In this document: positions 9,209-17,553 of the stretch, in pieces
Layout: the number at the start of each line of letters is the position of its first letter
Numbering within the stretch: the stretch's first letter is position 1
From: Chloroflexota bacterium
Lineage (GTDB): Bacteria > Chloroflexota > UBA4733
DNA length: 64,000 nt
Reading direction: 5' to 3'
NCBI GenBank assembly: GCA_025449435.1
Contig: JANWJO010000015.1
Coordinates: forward strand, 1 to 64,000
Made by a program: the position numbers and the translations under genes
Notes under the pieces: model-generated
The model's input: only the letters and a program-made list of their open reading frames with translations
What the model was told of the DNA's origin: nothing
Databases searched by the model: none

Positions 9209-9943
9209 GTGACGTTCCTGGTGATACCAGCCGTCGATATCCAGGGTGGTCGTTGCGTGCGCCTGGTCCAGGGTGACTATGATCGCTCGACCGTGTTCGA
9301 TGACGACCCGGTGCATGCCGCGACCCGCTGGCAAGACGAGGGGGCCGAGTTCCTGCACGTCGTTGACCTTGATGGCGCCGCCAGTGGCCAGCCGGCCAAC
9401 GCTGCAGTAGTAGCGTCTATCGTCCGTTCGCTCCGCATAAAAGTTGAAGTGACCGGTGGCATCCGAACGCTCACTGCCATCGAGAGCCTCCTGGACCTTG
9501 GCGCGCATCGCGTGATCTTGGGCACAGTAGCCGTGGAACAGCCGGACTTGGTGAGTGAAGCGTGTGCTCGCTGGGGTGAGCGCATCGTGCTCGGCCTCGA
9601 CGTGCGCGGCGGCCGCGTGGCCACACGTGGCTGGAAGCACACCTCCACCACCGACGCACTAACGCTCGGCCGCGACATGGTCCAGCGCGGTATTAGGCGT
9701 ATCATCTCCACCGATATTGAGCGCGACGGCACGCTTAGCGCTCCCAACGTGGCGGGTCTTATTGCGCTCATGGAAGTGGTACGCGTTCCCGTCATAGCAT
9801 CTGGCGGCGTCTCCAGTAGCGAGCACATCCGTACGCTTGCGCGTGCTGGCGCCGAAGGCGCCGTCATCGGCAGGGCGCTGTACGACGGCACACTGTCGCT
9901 CGGAGAGACCTTGCAAGTAGCACAGGAGACAGTCGCATGCTGA
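9209..9943 (+). CDS. hisA: ProFAR isomerase (HisA)
   Basis: 244 aa from GTG 9209, one base after the hisH stop. HisA is a TIM barrel that performs the Amadori rearrangement of ProFAR to PRFAR (EC 5.3.1.16), the HisF substrate. The N-terminal catalytic Asp sits in IPAVDIQGGRCVRL and the second in TDIERDGTL. The phosphate-binding ends of both half barrels are visible (TGGIRT and ASGGVSS). Length is normal for HisA. The stop overlaps the hisF start by 7 bases, suggesting translational coupling. Confidence 0.95.
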   Translation: MTFLVIPAVDIQGGRCVRLVQGDYDRSTVFDDDPVHAATRWQDEGAEFLHVVDLDGAASGQPANAAVVASIVRSLRIKVEVTGGIRTLTAIESLLDLGAHRVILGTVAVEQPDLVSEACARWGERIVLGLDVRGGRVATRGWKHTSTTDALTLGRDMVQRGIRRIISTDIERDGTLSAPNVAGLIALMEVVRVPVIASGGVSSSEHIRTLARAGAEGAVIGRALYDGTLSLGETLQVAQETVAC

Positions 9944-10710
9944 CTTCTCGGGTGATCGCATGCTTAGACGTCGCCAGAGGTAAGGTGATTCGCGGCGTGC
10001 ATTTCTCAGCCGATCGCGAAGTGGGCGATCCCGTCACACTGGCCGCCGAGTACAACCGGCAAGGCGCTGATGAACTGGTGTTCTACGACATCACAGCATC
10101 GGCTGAGCATCGAGGGCTCTTTGTGGACCTGCTGGAAAAGTGTGCCGAACAGTTGTTTATCCCGCTCACCGTGGGCGGCGGTGTGAAGTCGCCGGATGAT
10201 GTGAAGCGCCTCCTGCGCGCTGGTGCGGACAAGGTGTCGCTCAACACCTACGCCGTGGCCGACCCAGAATTAGTCCGCGAAAGCGCGCGCCGGTTTGGCA
10301 GCCAGTGCATCGTGCTCTCCATGGACGTGCGCTGGACCGGGACGAACTACGAAGTGGTGACCCACGGCGGCCGTAACCCGACTGGCAAGGATGCCTTAGC
10401 TTGGGCGCAGCACGGTGTCGAGTTGGGAGCAGGCGAAATTGTCGTGAACAGTATTGATGCCGACGGCACGAAGGCCGGGTATGAGCTCACATTGACCAAA
10501 CTGATTGCAACGGCGGTGCCGATTCCCGTCGTAGCCAGCGGTGGCGCCGGCAAGCTTGACGACTTTTATGACGTGCTCGTCACCGCCAAAGCAGATGCTG
10601 CCCTGGCGGCCGGCGTTTTTCATTACGGCGAGACCAACGTCGCCGCCGTGAAGCAGCACCTGCATCAGCGTGGCGTCGCTGTACGGCTAGATGGAAGTCG
10701 TGATGATTGA
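9937..10710 (+). CDS. hisF: Imidazole glycerol phosphate synthase, cyclase subunit
   Basis: 257 aa from ATG 9937, overlapping hisA by 7 bases. HisF is the TIM-barrel synthase half of IGP synthase (EC 4.3.2.10), working with HisH. Catalytic residues Asp11 ([10 protein letters not shown]) and Asp130 (VLSMDVR) fall at exactly the numbering known for Thermotoga HisF. Phosphate motifs TVGGGV and ASGGAG are present. Its 3' end overlaps the start of hisIE. Confidence 0.96.
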   Translation: MLTSRVIACLDVARGKVIRGVHFSADREVGDPVTLAAEYNRQGADELVFYDITASAEHRGLFVDLLEKCAEQLFIPLTVGGGVKSPDDVKRLLRAGADKVSLNTYAVADPELVRESARRFGSQCIVLSMDVRWTGTNYEVVTHGGRNPTGKDALAWAQHGVELGAGEIVVNSIDADGTKAGYELTLTKLIATAVPIPVVASGGAGKLDDFYDVLVTAKADAALAAGVFHYGETNVAAVKQHLHQRGVAVRLDGSRDD

Positions 10711-11347
10711 TCCGATCTCTCCTCGCTGGCCGGAAAGCGGGCTGTTGCCAGTTGTTGTCCAACACGCCGTTACCGGTGAGGTGCTGCAACTGGCGTATGC
10801 GAACGAGGTCGCGTTAGCAAAGACCGGAGAGACTGGCCGAGCCCATTTTTATAGCCGTAGCCGGCAGGAACTGTGGGACAAGGGTGCAACGTCAGGCAAC
10901 GTGCTGCATGTGCGCGCCATCCGCATGGACTGTGATGGCGATGCTTTGCTGTACGTCGTGGACCCGGTGGGGCCTGCATGCCATACCGGAGCCCGAAGCT
11001 GTTTTCACTTTGAACAGCACGGAAGTTCATTTGACCCCGCCGACCTGCCATCGAGCGATGCGGCGAACGCTGGCGTTATTCTCGAAGTATGGCGAGTCAT
11101 CCTGGAGCGGCAACGGTCGATGCCCGAAGGCTCCTATGTACGCTACCTCCTCACCGAAGGCATCGATAAGATCGGCAAAAAGGTCGGGGAGGAGGCAGCC
11201 GAGGTGATCATCGCCGCCAAGAACGGTGTGGCCGAGCGCACGTCGAGTGAGGTGGCGGACCTGTGGTTTCACACCTTAGTGATGCTCGCTGCCACTGGTG
11301 TAACGCCCGACGAGGTGTTTGCGCAGCTCGAACACAGGCGCAAGTAG
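10703..11347 (+). CDS. hisIE: Bifunctional PR-AMP cyclohydrolase / PR-ATP pyrophosphohydrolase
   Basis: 214 aa from ATG 10703, which overlaps the hisF stop by 8 bases and has GGAAG 5 bases upstream; ATG 10691 would add four residues. The N-terminal HisI half (about 1-112) has the zinc and active-site signature DCDGDALL then [12 protein letters not shown]. The C-terminal HisE half (about 120-214) has [10 protein letters not shown] and [16 protein letters not shown]. The protein performs steps 2 and 3 of histidine synthesis (EC 3.6.1.31 and 3.5.4.19). The fusion is common in bacteria. It closes the his cluster here. Confidence 0.94.
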   Translation: MIDPISPRWPESGLLPVVVQHAVTGEVLQLAYANEVALAKTGETGRAHFYSRSRQELWDKGATSGNVLHVRAIRMDCDGDALLYVVDPVGPACHTGARSCFHFEQHGSSFDPADLPSSDAANAGVILEVWRVILERQRSMPEGSYVRYLLTEGIDKIGKKVGEEAAEVIIAAKNGVAERTSSEVADLWFHTLVMLAATGVTPDEVFAQLEHRRK

Positions 11348-11437
11348 GAAGCCAATCACCGTTTAAAGTATCATTGGTGCGTGGTTCGGCAGCGTGTGCA
11401 GCCGGCACAGCGGTCACGAGGACGAGGCGGCAGCATA

Positions 11438-12223
11438 GTGCCTGAGCACGTTAATACCGATCAACGCGACAGCCGGTTCCTTTACCTGTTGCGGAAGGCA
11501 GGCACAGAGGAGTCCCCCTCCGTCGGGTTTGGCCCAGCGCGAGAACCGTCCTCGCCGGATCACCCCCTGGTGTTGATCGCTCTCCTCGACCGTGCTGAGG
11601 CTACGCTGTGTAAAGCAGCAGTGGATGCCGGAGCGCGTGCGCTTTTCGTGCCGTCGGTCGATGCGAAGCTGGCCAGCCAAACATCAGTTCCGTTAGTGGT
11701 GCTGCCGGCAGATGGTCAGCGAATAACCGGCGAAGTGGCTACCGTGTGGCGGCAAGCGGGAGCGGACGCCGTGGCCCTACGCCCTGCCGATGCTGCCATG
11801 GACTGTTTTGCGCCACAGCTCCCTTCCCCCGTCGTGGTGATCGACCACGGCACTGACGCCGCAGAGGTACGCATGCTGGCAGCATTGCCGGCATCTGCTT
11901 GGGTATTGCGCCTTCGGACGGATGGGGCTCCACTCACCGCCGCTCATCTTGCCTGGATCACCGCAGTTCATGGCGCAGTGCGCGGACCCTCGATCGTGCT
12001 GGCGGAAGCCATTGAGCCGGAAGCGCTCGGAGCCTTGACGGTCGCTGGCTGCACTGGCGTAGCGATTACATGTGGCCTTGAAAGCACGCCAGCCAGTATT
12101 AGTGCTCGGCTCGCTCCGCTGCGCTCGTCAATCGATCGCCTCGAGCCGCGCATCAGGCAACATGCGCACGAACGTACGGGCAGTACCCCCGTCGTCATCC
12201 CATTCCGAGGCACTCAAGAGTAA
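11438..12223 (+). CDS. Protein of unknown function between hisIE and nagB
   Basis: 261 aa from GTG 11438, chosen for GAGGCGG 7 bases upstream; an in-frame ATG at 11381 has no clear ribosome site. I do not recognise the family. Alternating hydrophobic strands (LVLIALL, VPLVVLPAD, SPVVVIDHG, WVLRLRT, GPSIVLAE, GVAITCG) separated by helices suggest an alpha/beta or TIM-barrel fold. No signal peptide or membrane segment is visible. The nagB start lies 2 bp after its stop, so the two are probably translated together, which hints at a sugar-phosphate role. That is inference only. Confidence 0.6.
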   Translation: MPEHVNTDQRDSRFLYLLRKAGTEESPSVGFGPAREPSSPDHPLVLIALLDRAEATLCKAAVDAGARALFVPSVDAKLASQTSVPLVVLPADGQRITGEVATVWRQAGADAVALRPADAAMDCFAPQLPSPVVVIDHGTDAAEVRMLAALPASAWVLRLRTDGAPLTAAHLAWITAVHGAVRGPSIVLAEAIEPEALGALTVAGCTGVAITCGLESTPASISARLAPLRSSIDRLEPRIRQHAHERTGSTPVVIPFRGTQE

Positions 12224-12225
12224 CC

Positions 12226-12999
12226 ATGACAGAACACATCGTCGCAATGCGCCGTGGCGGACCTCAAGTGATTGTGGCAGCCGGTGAACGAGAGTTTGCC
12301 GTCCTGGCCGCCGATAAGGTCCAACGTGAAATCCGTGGTCGAGCCGACTGTGTACTCGCCGTTCCAACCGGCAACACGCCCACGACCATGTACGCCGAGT
12401 TGTCTCAGCGATGTCGAGATGGTGAGTTGAGCTTTGCCGAAGTCCGCACCTTCAACCTCGACGAGTTCGTTGGCCTGCCCGGCGACCATCGTGCCAGTTT
12501 CGAAACCTACATGATGCAGAACTTCTTTACCCATATCGACATCGACATGGCGAACGTGCACATCCCGAACGGTCACGCGGCCAATTTGGAGCAGGCGTGT
12601 GCGGAGTTTGAACGCACCATCGCGGCTGCGGGCGGTTTTGACCTCGCCGTGATGGGCATCGGCGCCAACGGTCACATTGCCTTCAATGAGCCGGGGACGT
12701 CGTTTGACTCCCGCACGCACGTGGTGACGCTGTCAGAAGGTTCGCGAGAGGCGCATGCCTCGGCCTTTGGCGGTCTTCAGCGTGTTCCATTGGAAGGTGT
12801 GACCATGGGCATCGCAACGCTACTTGGCGCCCGGCGAATCGTGCTGCTGGCCAAGGGCGCTGACAAGGCGCATATCGTCGCCCACGCTTTGCAGGGGCCC
12901 GTGACGACTGATGTGCCCGCTTCGGCACTCCAAAAGCATCAGAACGTCACGTTCATTCTCGATCAGGCTGCTGCAAGCAAGCTTGTTGGGGGACAGTGA
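12226..12999 (+). CDS. nagB: Glucosamine-6-phosphate deaminase
   Basis: 257 aa from ATG 12226. NagB converts glucosamine 6-phosphate to fructose 6-phosphate and ammonia (EC 3.5.99.6), the last step of amino-sugar breakdown. Visible signatures: substrate loop PTGNTP, catalytic base Asp79 in FNLDEFVG, and His150 in GIGANGHIAFNEPG, followed by SRTHVVTLS. Length fits the short bacterial form without the extended allosteric tail. Two bases separate it from the preceding unknown gene. No nagA is nearby. Confidence 0.93.
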   Translation: MTEHIVAMRRGGPQVIVAAGEREFAVLAADKVQREIRGRADCVLAVPTGNTPTTMYAELSQRCRDGELSFAEVRTFNLDEFVGLPGDHRASFETYMMQNFFTHIDIDMANVHIPNGHAANLEQACAEFERTIAAAGGFDLAVMGIGANGHIAFNEPGTSFDSRTHVVTLSEGSREAHASAFGGLQRVPLEGVTMGIATLLGARRIVLLAKGADKAHIVAHALQGPVTTDVPASALQKHQNVTFILDQAAASKLVGGQ

Positions 13000-13105
13000 C
13001 GTCGCTTGCGTTGTCTGGATGGTACGCTGAAGTACAGTCTATCGCCGCGAAACCGCTCTGACGAACTGTAGTATTGGGTTGCACTTCGCCGGCTAGAAAC
13101 GTTTC

Positions 13106-13124
13106 AGGAGGGACAGCAAACATC
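13106..13124 (+). promoter_or_regulatory. Ribosome binding site and AUC start codon of infC
   Basis: AGGAGGG (13106-13112) lies 9 bases before ATC (13122-13124), where the conserved IF-3 N terminus begins (ISRDIRVNEKIR). No ATG, GTG or TTG in frame has comparable spacing; the in-frame TTG or ATG upstream would add a non-conserved leader. In E. coli infC starts with AUU and IF-3 represses its own mRNA by rejecting non-standard starts, so AUC here probably serves the same autoregulation. Confidence 0.8.
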
Positions 13125-13931
13125 TCACGGGATATTCGTGTCAACGAGAAGATTCGTGCGCGGGAAGTACGGGTCATCGGTGAAGACGGCCAGCAGCTTG
13201 GTGTGCACAGCCAGTTTGCAGCACTCAACATGGCGAGGGAACGCGGCCTCGACCTCGTCGAAGTAGCCCCCAACTCGATTCCGCCTGTGTGCAGGCTCAT
13301 GGACTTCGGTCGCTACAAGTATGAGCAGCAGAAGAAGGAACAAGAGGCGCACCGCGCTCAGCGCACCAACGATCTCAAAGAAGTGCGCATGGCGCCAGTC
13401 ATCGATGAACACGACATCGAAACAAAGACTAAGATGATCCGACGCTTCGTGGAGGATGGCGACAAGGTAAAGGTCACCATCCAGTTCCGCGGTGCGCAGA
13501 TGCGCCACCAAGAAATTGGTCGCGATGTACTGGAACGCATCCTTACCATCTTGCGCGGCACCGCCGTGCTCGAGCGACCGATCATCATGGAAGGTCGCAA
13601 TATGAGCATGTTTGTCGGTGCGCCACTTGGTGCGCGCGCAGCCGCGGCGCCGGGTGCACCGATTGCCACCCGTCCAGGTCCTGAGGGACGGGCTGGGCAG
13701 GTTCCATCGCTTGCTGACGCTGAGCAGGCCGAACCGGGCACCGAGGGTCTCGCGGTCGTCACCCCTTCGACGCCTTCGCCTGTTGAACATGCCGCCTCTG
13801 TGCCGTCGGGTACTCCGCTTGCGCCACCTGCGGTCGTACCCCCAGTTCGCCGCGGCGATGCTAGCCAGTCGCCAACGAACGGCGCCCCTGCCACGCGTCC
13901 GGTGCGCTCGAGGCCGCCGGTTCGCAGCTAA
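13122..13931 (+). CDS. infC: Translation initiation factor IF-3 with long C-terminal tail, AUC start
   Basis: 269 aa read from ATC 13122 (Met when initiated). IF-3 binds the 30S subunit, prevents premature 50S joining and checks the initiator tRNA and start codon. The N domain (RVNEKIRAREVRVI, about 5-70), lysine-rich linker (YEQQKKEQEAHRAQ) and C domain (KTKMIRRFVEDGDKVKV to MEGRNMSMF, about 80-167) are all present. About 100 further residues rich in Ala, Pro, Thr and Arg follow, beyond the usual end near residue 170-180, and look disordered. rpmI and rplT, which commonly follow infC, are absent. A strong ribosome site supports the unusual start. Confidence 0.92.
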   Translation: MSRDIRVNEKIRAREVRVIGEDGQQLGVHSQFAALNMARERGLDLVEVAPNSIPPVCRLMDFGRYKYEQQKKEQEAHRAQRTNDLKEVRMAPVIDEHDIETKTKMIRRFVEDGDKVKVTIQFRGAQMRHQEIGRDVLERILTILRGTAVLERPIIMEGRNMSMFVGAPLGARAAAAPGAPIATRPGPEGRAGQVPSLADAEQAEPGTEGLAVVTPSTPSPVEHAASVPSGTPLAPPAVVPPVRRGDASQSPTNGAPATRPVRSRPPVRS

Positions 13932-14005
13932 GCTGCGGTGGCCATTGATCAACTGGTAATTTCCTAGCGTCGGCATTGTTCCGGCGGAAGTGGGCGGAGG
14001 GGCAC

Positions 14006-15328
14006 GTGGTCATTGGAGCAACCACCGCGCTCAGTCGCACCCTGCACATCGCCGATACCCTTCTGCCGCTGGTTGTGCGCATCAGGCAGCGCCGGCCCGA
14101 CCGGTCGCTAGCCGATCCAGCTGCTTGTGTCGCGTCTTCATTCATTGCTAGCGGGTTGAGCACGCGCATCCCCCGCGGGCCGGTCGCCATCGGCGTCGGG
14201 AGCCGGGGGATCGCCAACATCGCGGCGATCGTCGGGGCAACCGTTGCCGCCGTAGGCGCCGCCGGAGGCGAGCCCTTTATCGTCCCGGCGATGGGCAGTC
14301 ATGGCGCTTCGACGGCGCAAGGCCAAGTCGAAGTCCTCGCCGGCTATGGCATCACGCCGGCCAGCATGGGGTGTCCGGTCCGTGCGACGATGGAGACCGT
14401 GGTCGTTGCGCACACAGCCAACGGTTTGCCGGTGTATATGGACGCGTTTGCCGCCAGCGCGCAAGGCATTATTGTCGTCTCTCGGGTGAAGCCGCATACA
14501 GCGTTTCGAGCGCCCATCGAGAGCGGTATGGCAAAGATGTTGGCAATTGGCCTTGGCAAGCTCGACGGCCCCACTGTCTTGCATGCCGCCGGCCTGGCTG
14601 ATTCGATACCCTTGGTTGCGGGCGCCGCAATGGCTGCCAGACCGGTGCTTGGCGGCGTTGCGATCGTCGAGGATGCGCACGAGCGGACCTTGCACGTGGA
14701 AGCCGTCACCGCATCCGACCTCCTCGATGCCGACCGGCGCCTGCTCAAAGTGGCAGCAGAGCAACTGCTCCGCGTGCCGCTAGCCGAACTCGATGTGCTC
14801 ATCGTGGACCGGATGGGCAAGGATATTTCTGGGTCGGGCATGGATTACAACGTCACTGGAATGTGGCGCCGGTTGGGTGGCGAGCGCGTCCCCAACTACC
14901 GAAGGATTGTGGTGTTGGGCTTGTCCACCGGCGCACATGGCAATGCGCTCGGCGTTGGCGCGGCAGATTTCACTACGCAACGCCTCGTTGACGCAATCGA
15001 CTACGATGCCATGATCGCCAACGCGCTGACTGCTCAAACACCGGAGGCGGTACGCGTTCCAGTGACCCTACCCACCGACGAACTGGCGATCAAAGCAGCC
15101 GTGCGTGCCGCACCGATTCCAATTGGAGACGGTCGAGAGGTTCGTCTGGCGCATATCGACAGTACGCTCATCCTGGACGAACTGGAAGTTTCGGCCGCGC
15201 TGCTGCCGGAACTGCTGGCTGCTGATGATAGAATTGAACAGGTGTCAGATGCGTTCCCGCTACAGTTTACAGCGGATGGGCGCCTAGCCGGAGTCCGGGC
15301 CCAAGGGCACCACAACGGGCGGTCGTAG
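14006..15328 (+). CDS. LarA-like (DUF2088) family protein
   Basis: 440 aa from GTG 14006, with GGAGGGG just upstream; TTG 13976 is possible but lacks a site. The N-terminal half matches the lactate racemase LarA N-domain family: VAIGVGSRGIAN, PAMGSHGAST, VVSRVKPHTAFR and ESGMAKMLAIGLGK. True LarA uses a nickel-pincer cofactor made by LarB, LarC and LarE, and none of these adjoins. I therefore call the family only, not lactate racemase. LarA-like proteins often act on other hydroxy acids, which would suit the sugar-acid theme of the window. It is cytoplasmic, with no membrane segments seen. A short zinc-ribbon gene follows. Confidence 0.7.
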   Translation: MVIGATTALSRTLHIADTLLPLVVRIRQRRPDRSLADPAACVASSFIASGLSTRIPRGPVAIGVGSRGIANIAAIVGATVAAVGAAGGEPFIVPAMGSHGASTAQGQVEVLAGYGITPASMGCPVRATMETVVVAHTANGLPVYMDAFAASAQGIIVVSRVKPHTAFRAPIESGMAKMLAIGLGKLDGPTVLHAAGLADSIPLVAGAAMAARPVLGGVAIVEDAHERTLHVEAVTASDLLDADRRLLKVAAEQLLRVPLAELDVLIVDRMGKDISGSGMDYNVTGMWRRLGGERVPNYRRIVVLGLSTGAHGNALGVGAADFTTQRLVDAIDYDAMIANALTAQTPEAVRVPVTLPTDELAIKAAVRAAPIPIGDGREVRLAHIDSTLILDELEVSAALLPELLAADDRIEQVSDAFPLQFTADGRLAGVRAQGHHNGRS

Positions 15329-15346
15329 CGCGAAAGGCCGGTGACT

Positions 15347-15532
15347 ATGTCCTGGCTCACTTCTGACCGTTATCAGTGCCTGGATTGTCACGCCATTACG
15401 CTCGCACCCACTCGCTGGTTTGGTGAGGCACGACAACCGCATTGCTCTGGTTGCGGCAGTTCTGCATTGCAGCGGCGAAACACGTTCTTGCGTTCTGTAC
15501 GCGATCTGTTCATTCTCACCAATGCGTGTTGA
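15347..15532 (+). CDS. Small zinc-ribbon protein
   Basis: 61 aa from ATG 15347 (in-frame GTG 15341 possible), 18 bp after the LarA-like gene. Two CxxC knuckles (QCLDC near residue 10 and HCSGC near 35) could bind one zinc ion. The rest is short and basic. Function unknown. It is a small frame, supported mainly by its cysteine pattern and its position in the operon. Confidence 0.5.
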   Translation: MSWLTSDRYQCLDCHAITLAPTRWFGEARQPHCSGCGSSALQRRNTFLRSVRDLFILTNAC

Positions 15533-15603
15533 GCATATGCCAGTCCGGTGGCCGTGAGCCGCACTGAGGACCTGCGCCGGTTGATGTGAAGCGCCGAACG
15601 CGC

Positions 15604-16725
15604 TCATCCAATGTGGTCGCGATAGGCTTGCGCCGTGAGTTCGGCGCACCGGGCCCAACTGAACGTCCGCTCCTGTCGCCGCCCGGCGTCACTGAGGCGC
15701 TGCCGCAGGGCGGCATCAACCCACGCGCGTTGGAGGGAACCAGCCCACGCATCGACGTTGAGTGGGTCCAAGAGTATGGCTGCATCACCAGCTGCTTCCG
15801 GCACCGACGATGTGTTGGCAGCGATCACCGGACAGCCAGAGGCGAATGCTTCGAGCACTGGCAGGCCGAAGCCCTCATACAGCGTTGGAAAGGCAAAGAC
15901 GGTGGCCATCTGGTATAGCGCGGCAAGGTCAGTGTCTGGCGTGTGGCCAAGTAGCCGGACTCGATCACCCAAGGCAGCAAGTTGCTCCTGAACACCTAGC
16001 GAGCCCCAGCCTGGCCTACCCACTATCACGAGCACTGGAGGATCAGCCACCCGCCCGAGGCGCTGCAGCGCACCAAGCAATGTCGTCAAATTCTTGCGGG
16101 GCTCCAGCGTACTCACCGTCAGTGCAAAGCGCTCCGGAAGCTTCAAGCGTTGACGGACCTCGGACAATTGCCGCGGACTCAATGCCTGCCGAAACACTGC
16201 ATCAGCCGCATACGGTGTCACCGAGATGTGCGCGGGATCGGCACCCAACAGGTCAATCACGTCGCGGCGTGTGGACTGTGAGGGCACGATCAGTGGCTTC
16301 GATACGCGAGCGCTGTGCTGCAGCGATGGACCCCAATAACGCCTTGCCACCAGCGTCATCGTTTGGGGATAGCGAAGTACGGTGACGTCTTGGATCGTCG
16401 CCACATAACCGGACCGCTGGAGGAAGGGACCAGGAAAGGCAGGGTAGTGCATAGCGTCAAGTCCCAGTTGGTGACGAGCGAGTGGAAACCAGAACTGCGT
16501 CATCAGGCGTTCCTGACGAAAAGGCGTGAAGACAAGGCGCGCAGATGCCGTGTGCATCCAGGGCGCGGGCACGCTGCCTCGCCGGATGAACAGAGTGAAC
16601 TCACCGTCTTTTGGTTGCTCGATCAGCGCACGCGCTAAGCAATCCGCATACCGAAAGATGCCGGTCTTCTGGCGCCATAAACCGGTCAGATCGAGTCCGA
16701 TGCGCAAGTGCCTGGGCGAACTCAC
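15604..16725 (-). CDS. Family 4 glycosyltransferase
   Basis: 373 aa from GTG 16725, overlapping the previous gene's stop as GTGA. GT-B fold of the GT4 family: N domain with IGLDLTGLWRQKTGIFRYA, C domain with nucleotide-sugar loop STLEPRKNL and the EX7E signature in YEGFGLPVLE. Members are retaining transferases that use NDP-sugars, often GDP-mannose, to build cell-surface polysaccharide in the cytoplasm. It is last in an operon with the GME-type epimerase and a GT-A-like gene, so the donor may be a GDP-hexose. Specificity cannot be read from the sequence. Confidence 0.88.
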   Translation of the reverse strand: MSSPRHLRIGLDLTGLWRQKTGIFRYADCLARALIEQPKDGEFTLFIRRGSVPAPWMHTASARLVFTPFRQERLMTQFWFPLARHQLGLDAMHYPAFPGPFLQRSGYVATIQDVTVLRYPQTMTLVARRYWGPSLQHSARVSKPLIVPSQSTRRDVIDLLGADPAHISVTPYAADAVFRQALSPRQLSEVRQRLKLPERFALTVSTLEPRKNLTTLLGALQRLGRVADPPVLVIVGRPGWGSLGVQEQLAALGDRVRLLGHTPDTDLAALYQMATVFAFPTLYEGFGLPVLEAFASGCPVIAANTSSVPEAAGDAAILLDPLNVDAWAGSLQRAWVDAALRQRLSDAGRRQERTFSWARCAELTAQAYRDHIG

Positions 16726-17549
16726 TGGGCAGCAGATATGGCGGACAGGCTCCCGCGCTTCATCTGGTCATGATGCCGGGCGAGCTGCGCCAGCCACAAG
16801 GCTTGCAACTCAACGCGCCGCCGCCACTCGCGAGCGTCTTGAAAGTGATCCAGCCATGAAGCGTACCCTTCACGCGCAATGTCCTCTTCGTAACGGTCAG
16901 GTGTTTCCCATTCCAACCCTTCGCAGGAGTACACGTGAAATGAGCACCCTTGGCGCGCCGGCGCCAGGAACAATTCCACATAGGCGGTACCATCGCCTGG
17001 CGCGCCACTCGCCAGGAACGCTGCAACGGCTGACTGGGACAGGATAGCGGCACCCGAAAATGGGTCGAGACGCTCGATGCCCAGCAACTGGCTCAGCAAA
17101 CGATTGGTAGGTCCTTCGGTGAGCGTTTGGCAGTCGGGATGGGTAGCAAAGGCGCGCTCTGAGCGCGACACGGAAACCACGTCCGCGGACCCGAACACTG
17201 CTGGTAGGTGACCCAGTTCACCTGGGTAGGCTAGCAACCAATGCAAAAGGCGGTCGGCATCGATCCAAAGCCAGTCACAGCCTGCTCGCGCAGCGCCCCA
17301 GGCGAGCTGTACCATAGGCGCTCCTGAAACACCTGGGGGCTCTTCTTCGAGGGTAAAGCCAAGCTCGGTGAACGCCTGGCGCGTGGCCGCCGGAGTGCGC
17401 GCAGACGCGATGGCCTTTAAACAGTGGAGATGAACGCGGAAGCCCCGCCACGCATTTACCGCTCGGTCGCTTGTCAGGACGCGAGCAACGATCGGTGCGA
17501 GTTCACCGGAAGGGTCGTGCAACGGGATGAACAGACCAACGCTGGTCAT
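16722..17549 (-). CDS. Probable GT-A type glycosyltransferase-like protein
   Basis: 275 aa from ATG 17549, 4 bp after the epimerase stop. The N terminus (VGLFIPLHD) and the acidic segment WLWIDADRL near residue 95 resemble a GT-A nucleotide-sugar domain with a DxD metal site. Otherwise the protein is poorly conserved. Its tight position between an epimerase and a GT4 transferase supports a role in surface glycan synthesis. A non-transferase function cannot be excluded. Confidence 0.6.
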   Translation of the reverse strand: MTSVGLFIPLHDPSGELAPIVARVLTSDRAVNAWRGFRVHLHCLKAIASARTPAATRQAFTELGFTLEEEPPGVSGAPMVQLAWGAARAGCDWLWIDADRLLHWLLAYPGELGHLPAVFGSADVVSVSRSERAFATHPDCQTLTEGPTNRLLSQLLGIERLDPFSGAAILSQSAVAAFLASGAPGDGTAYVELFLAPARQGCSFHVYSCEGLEWETPDRYEEDIAREGYASWLDHFQDAREWRRRVELQALWLAQLARHHDQMKRGSLSAISAAQ

Positions 17550-17553
17550 GCGG

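Noticed and set aside
14006..15328. Calling the LarA-like gene a lactate racemase
   Set aside because: Family match only; no larB, larC or larE nearby and many LarA-like proteins have other substrates.
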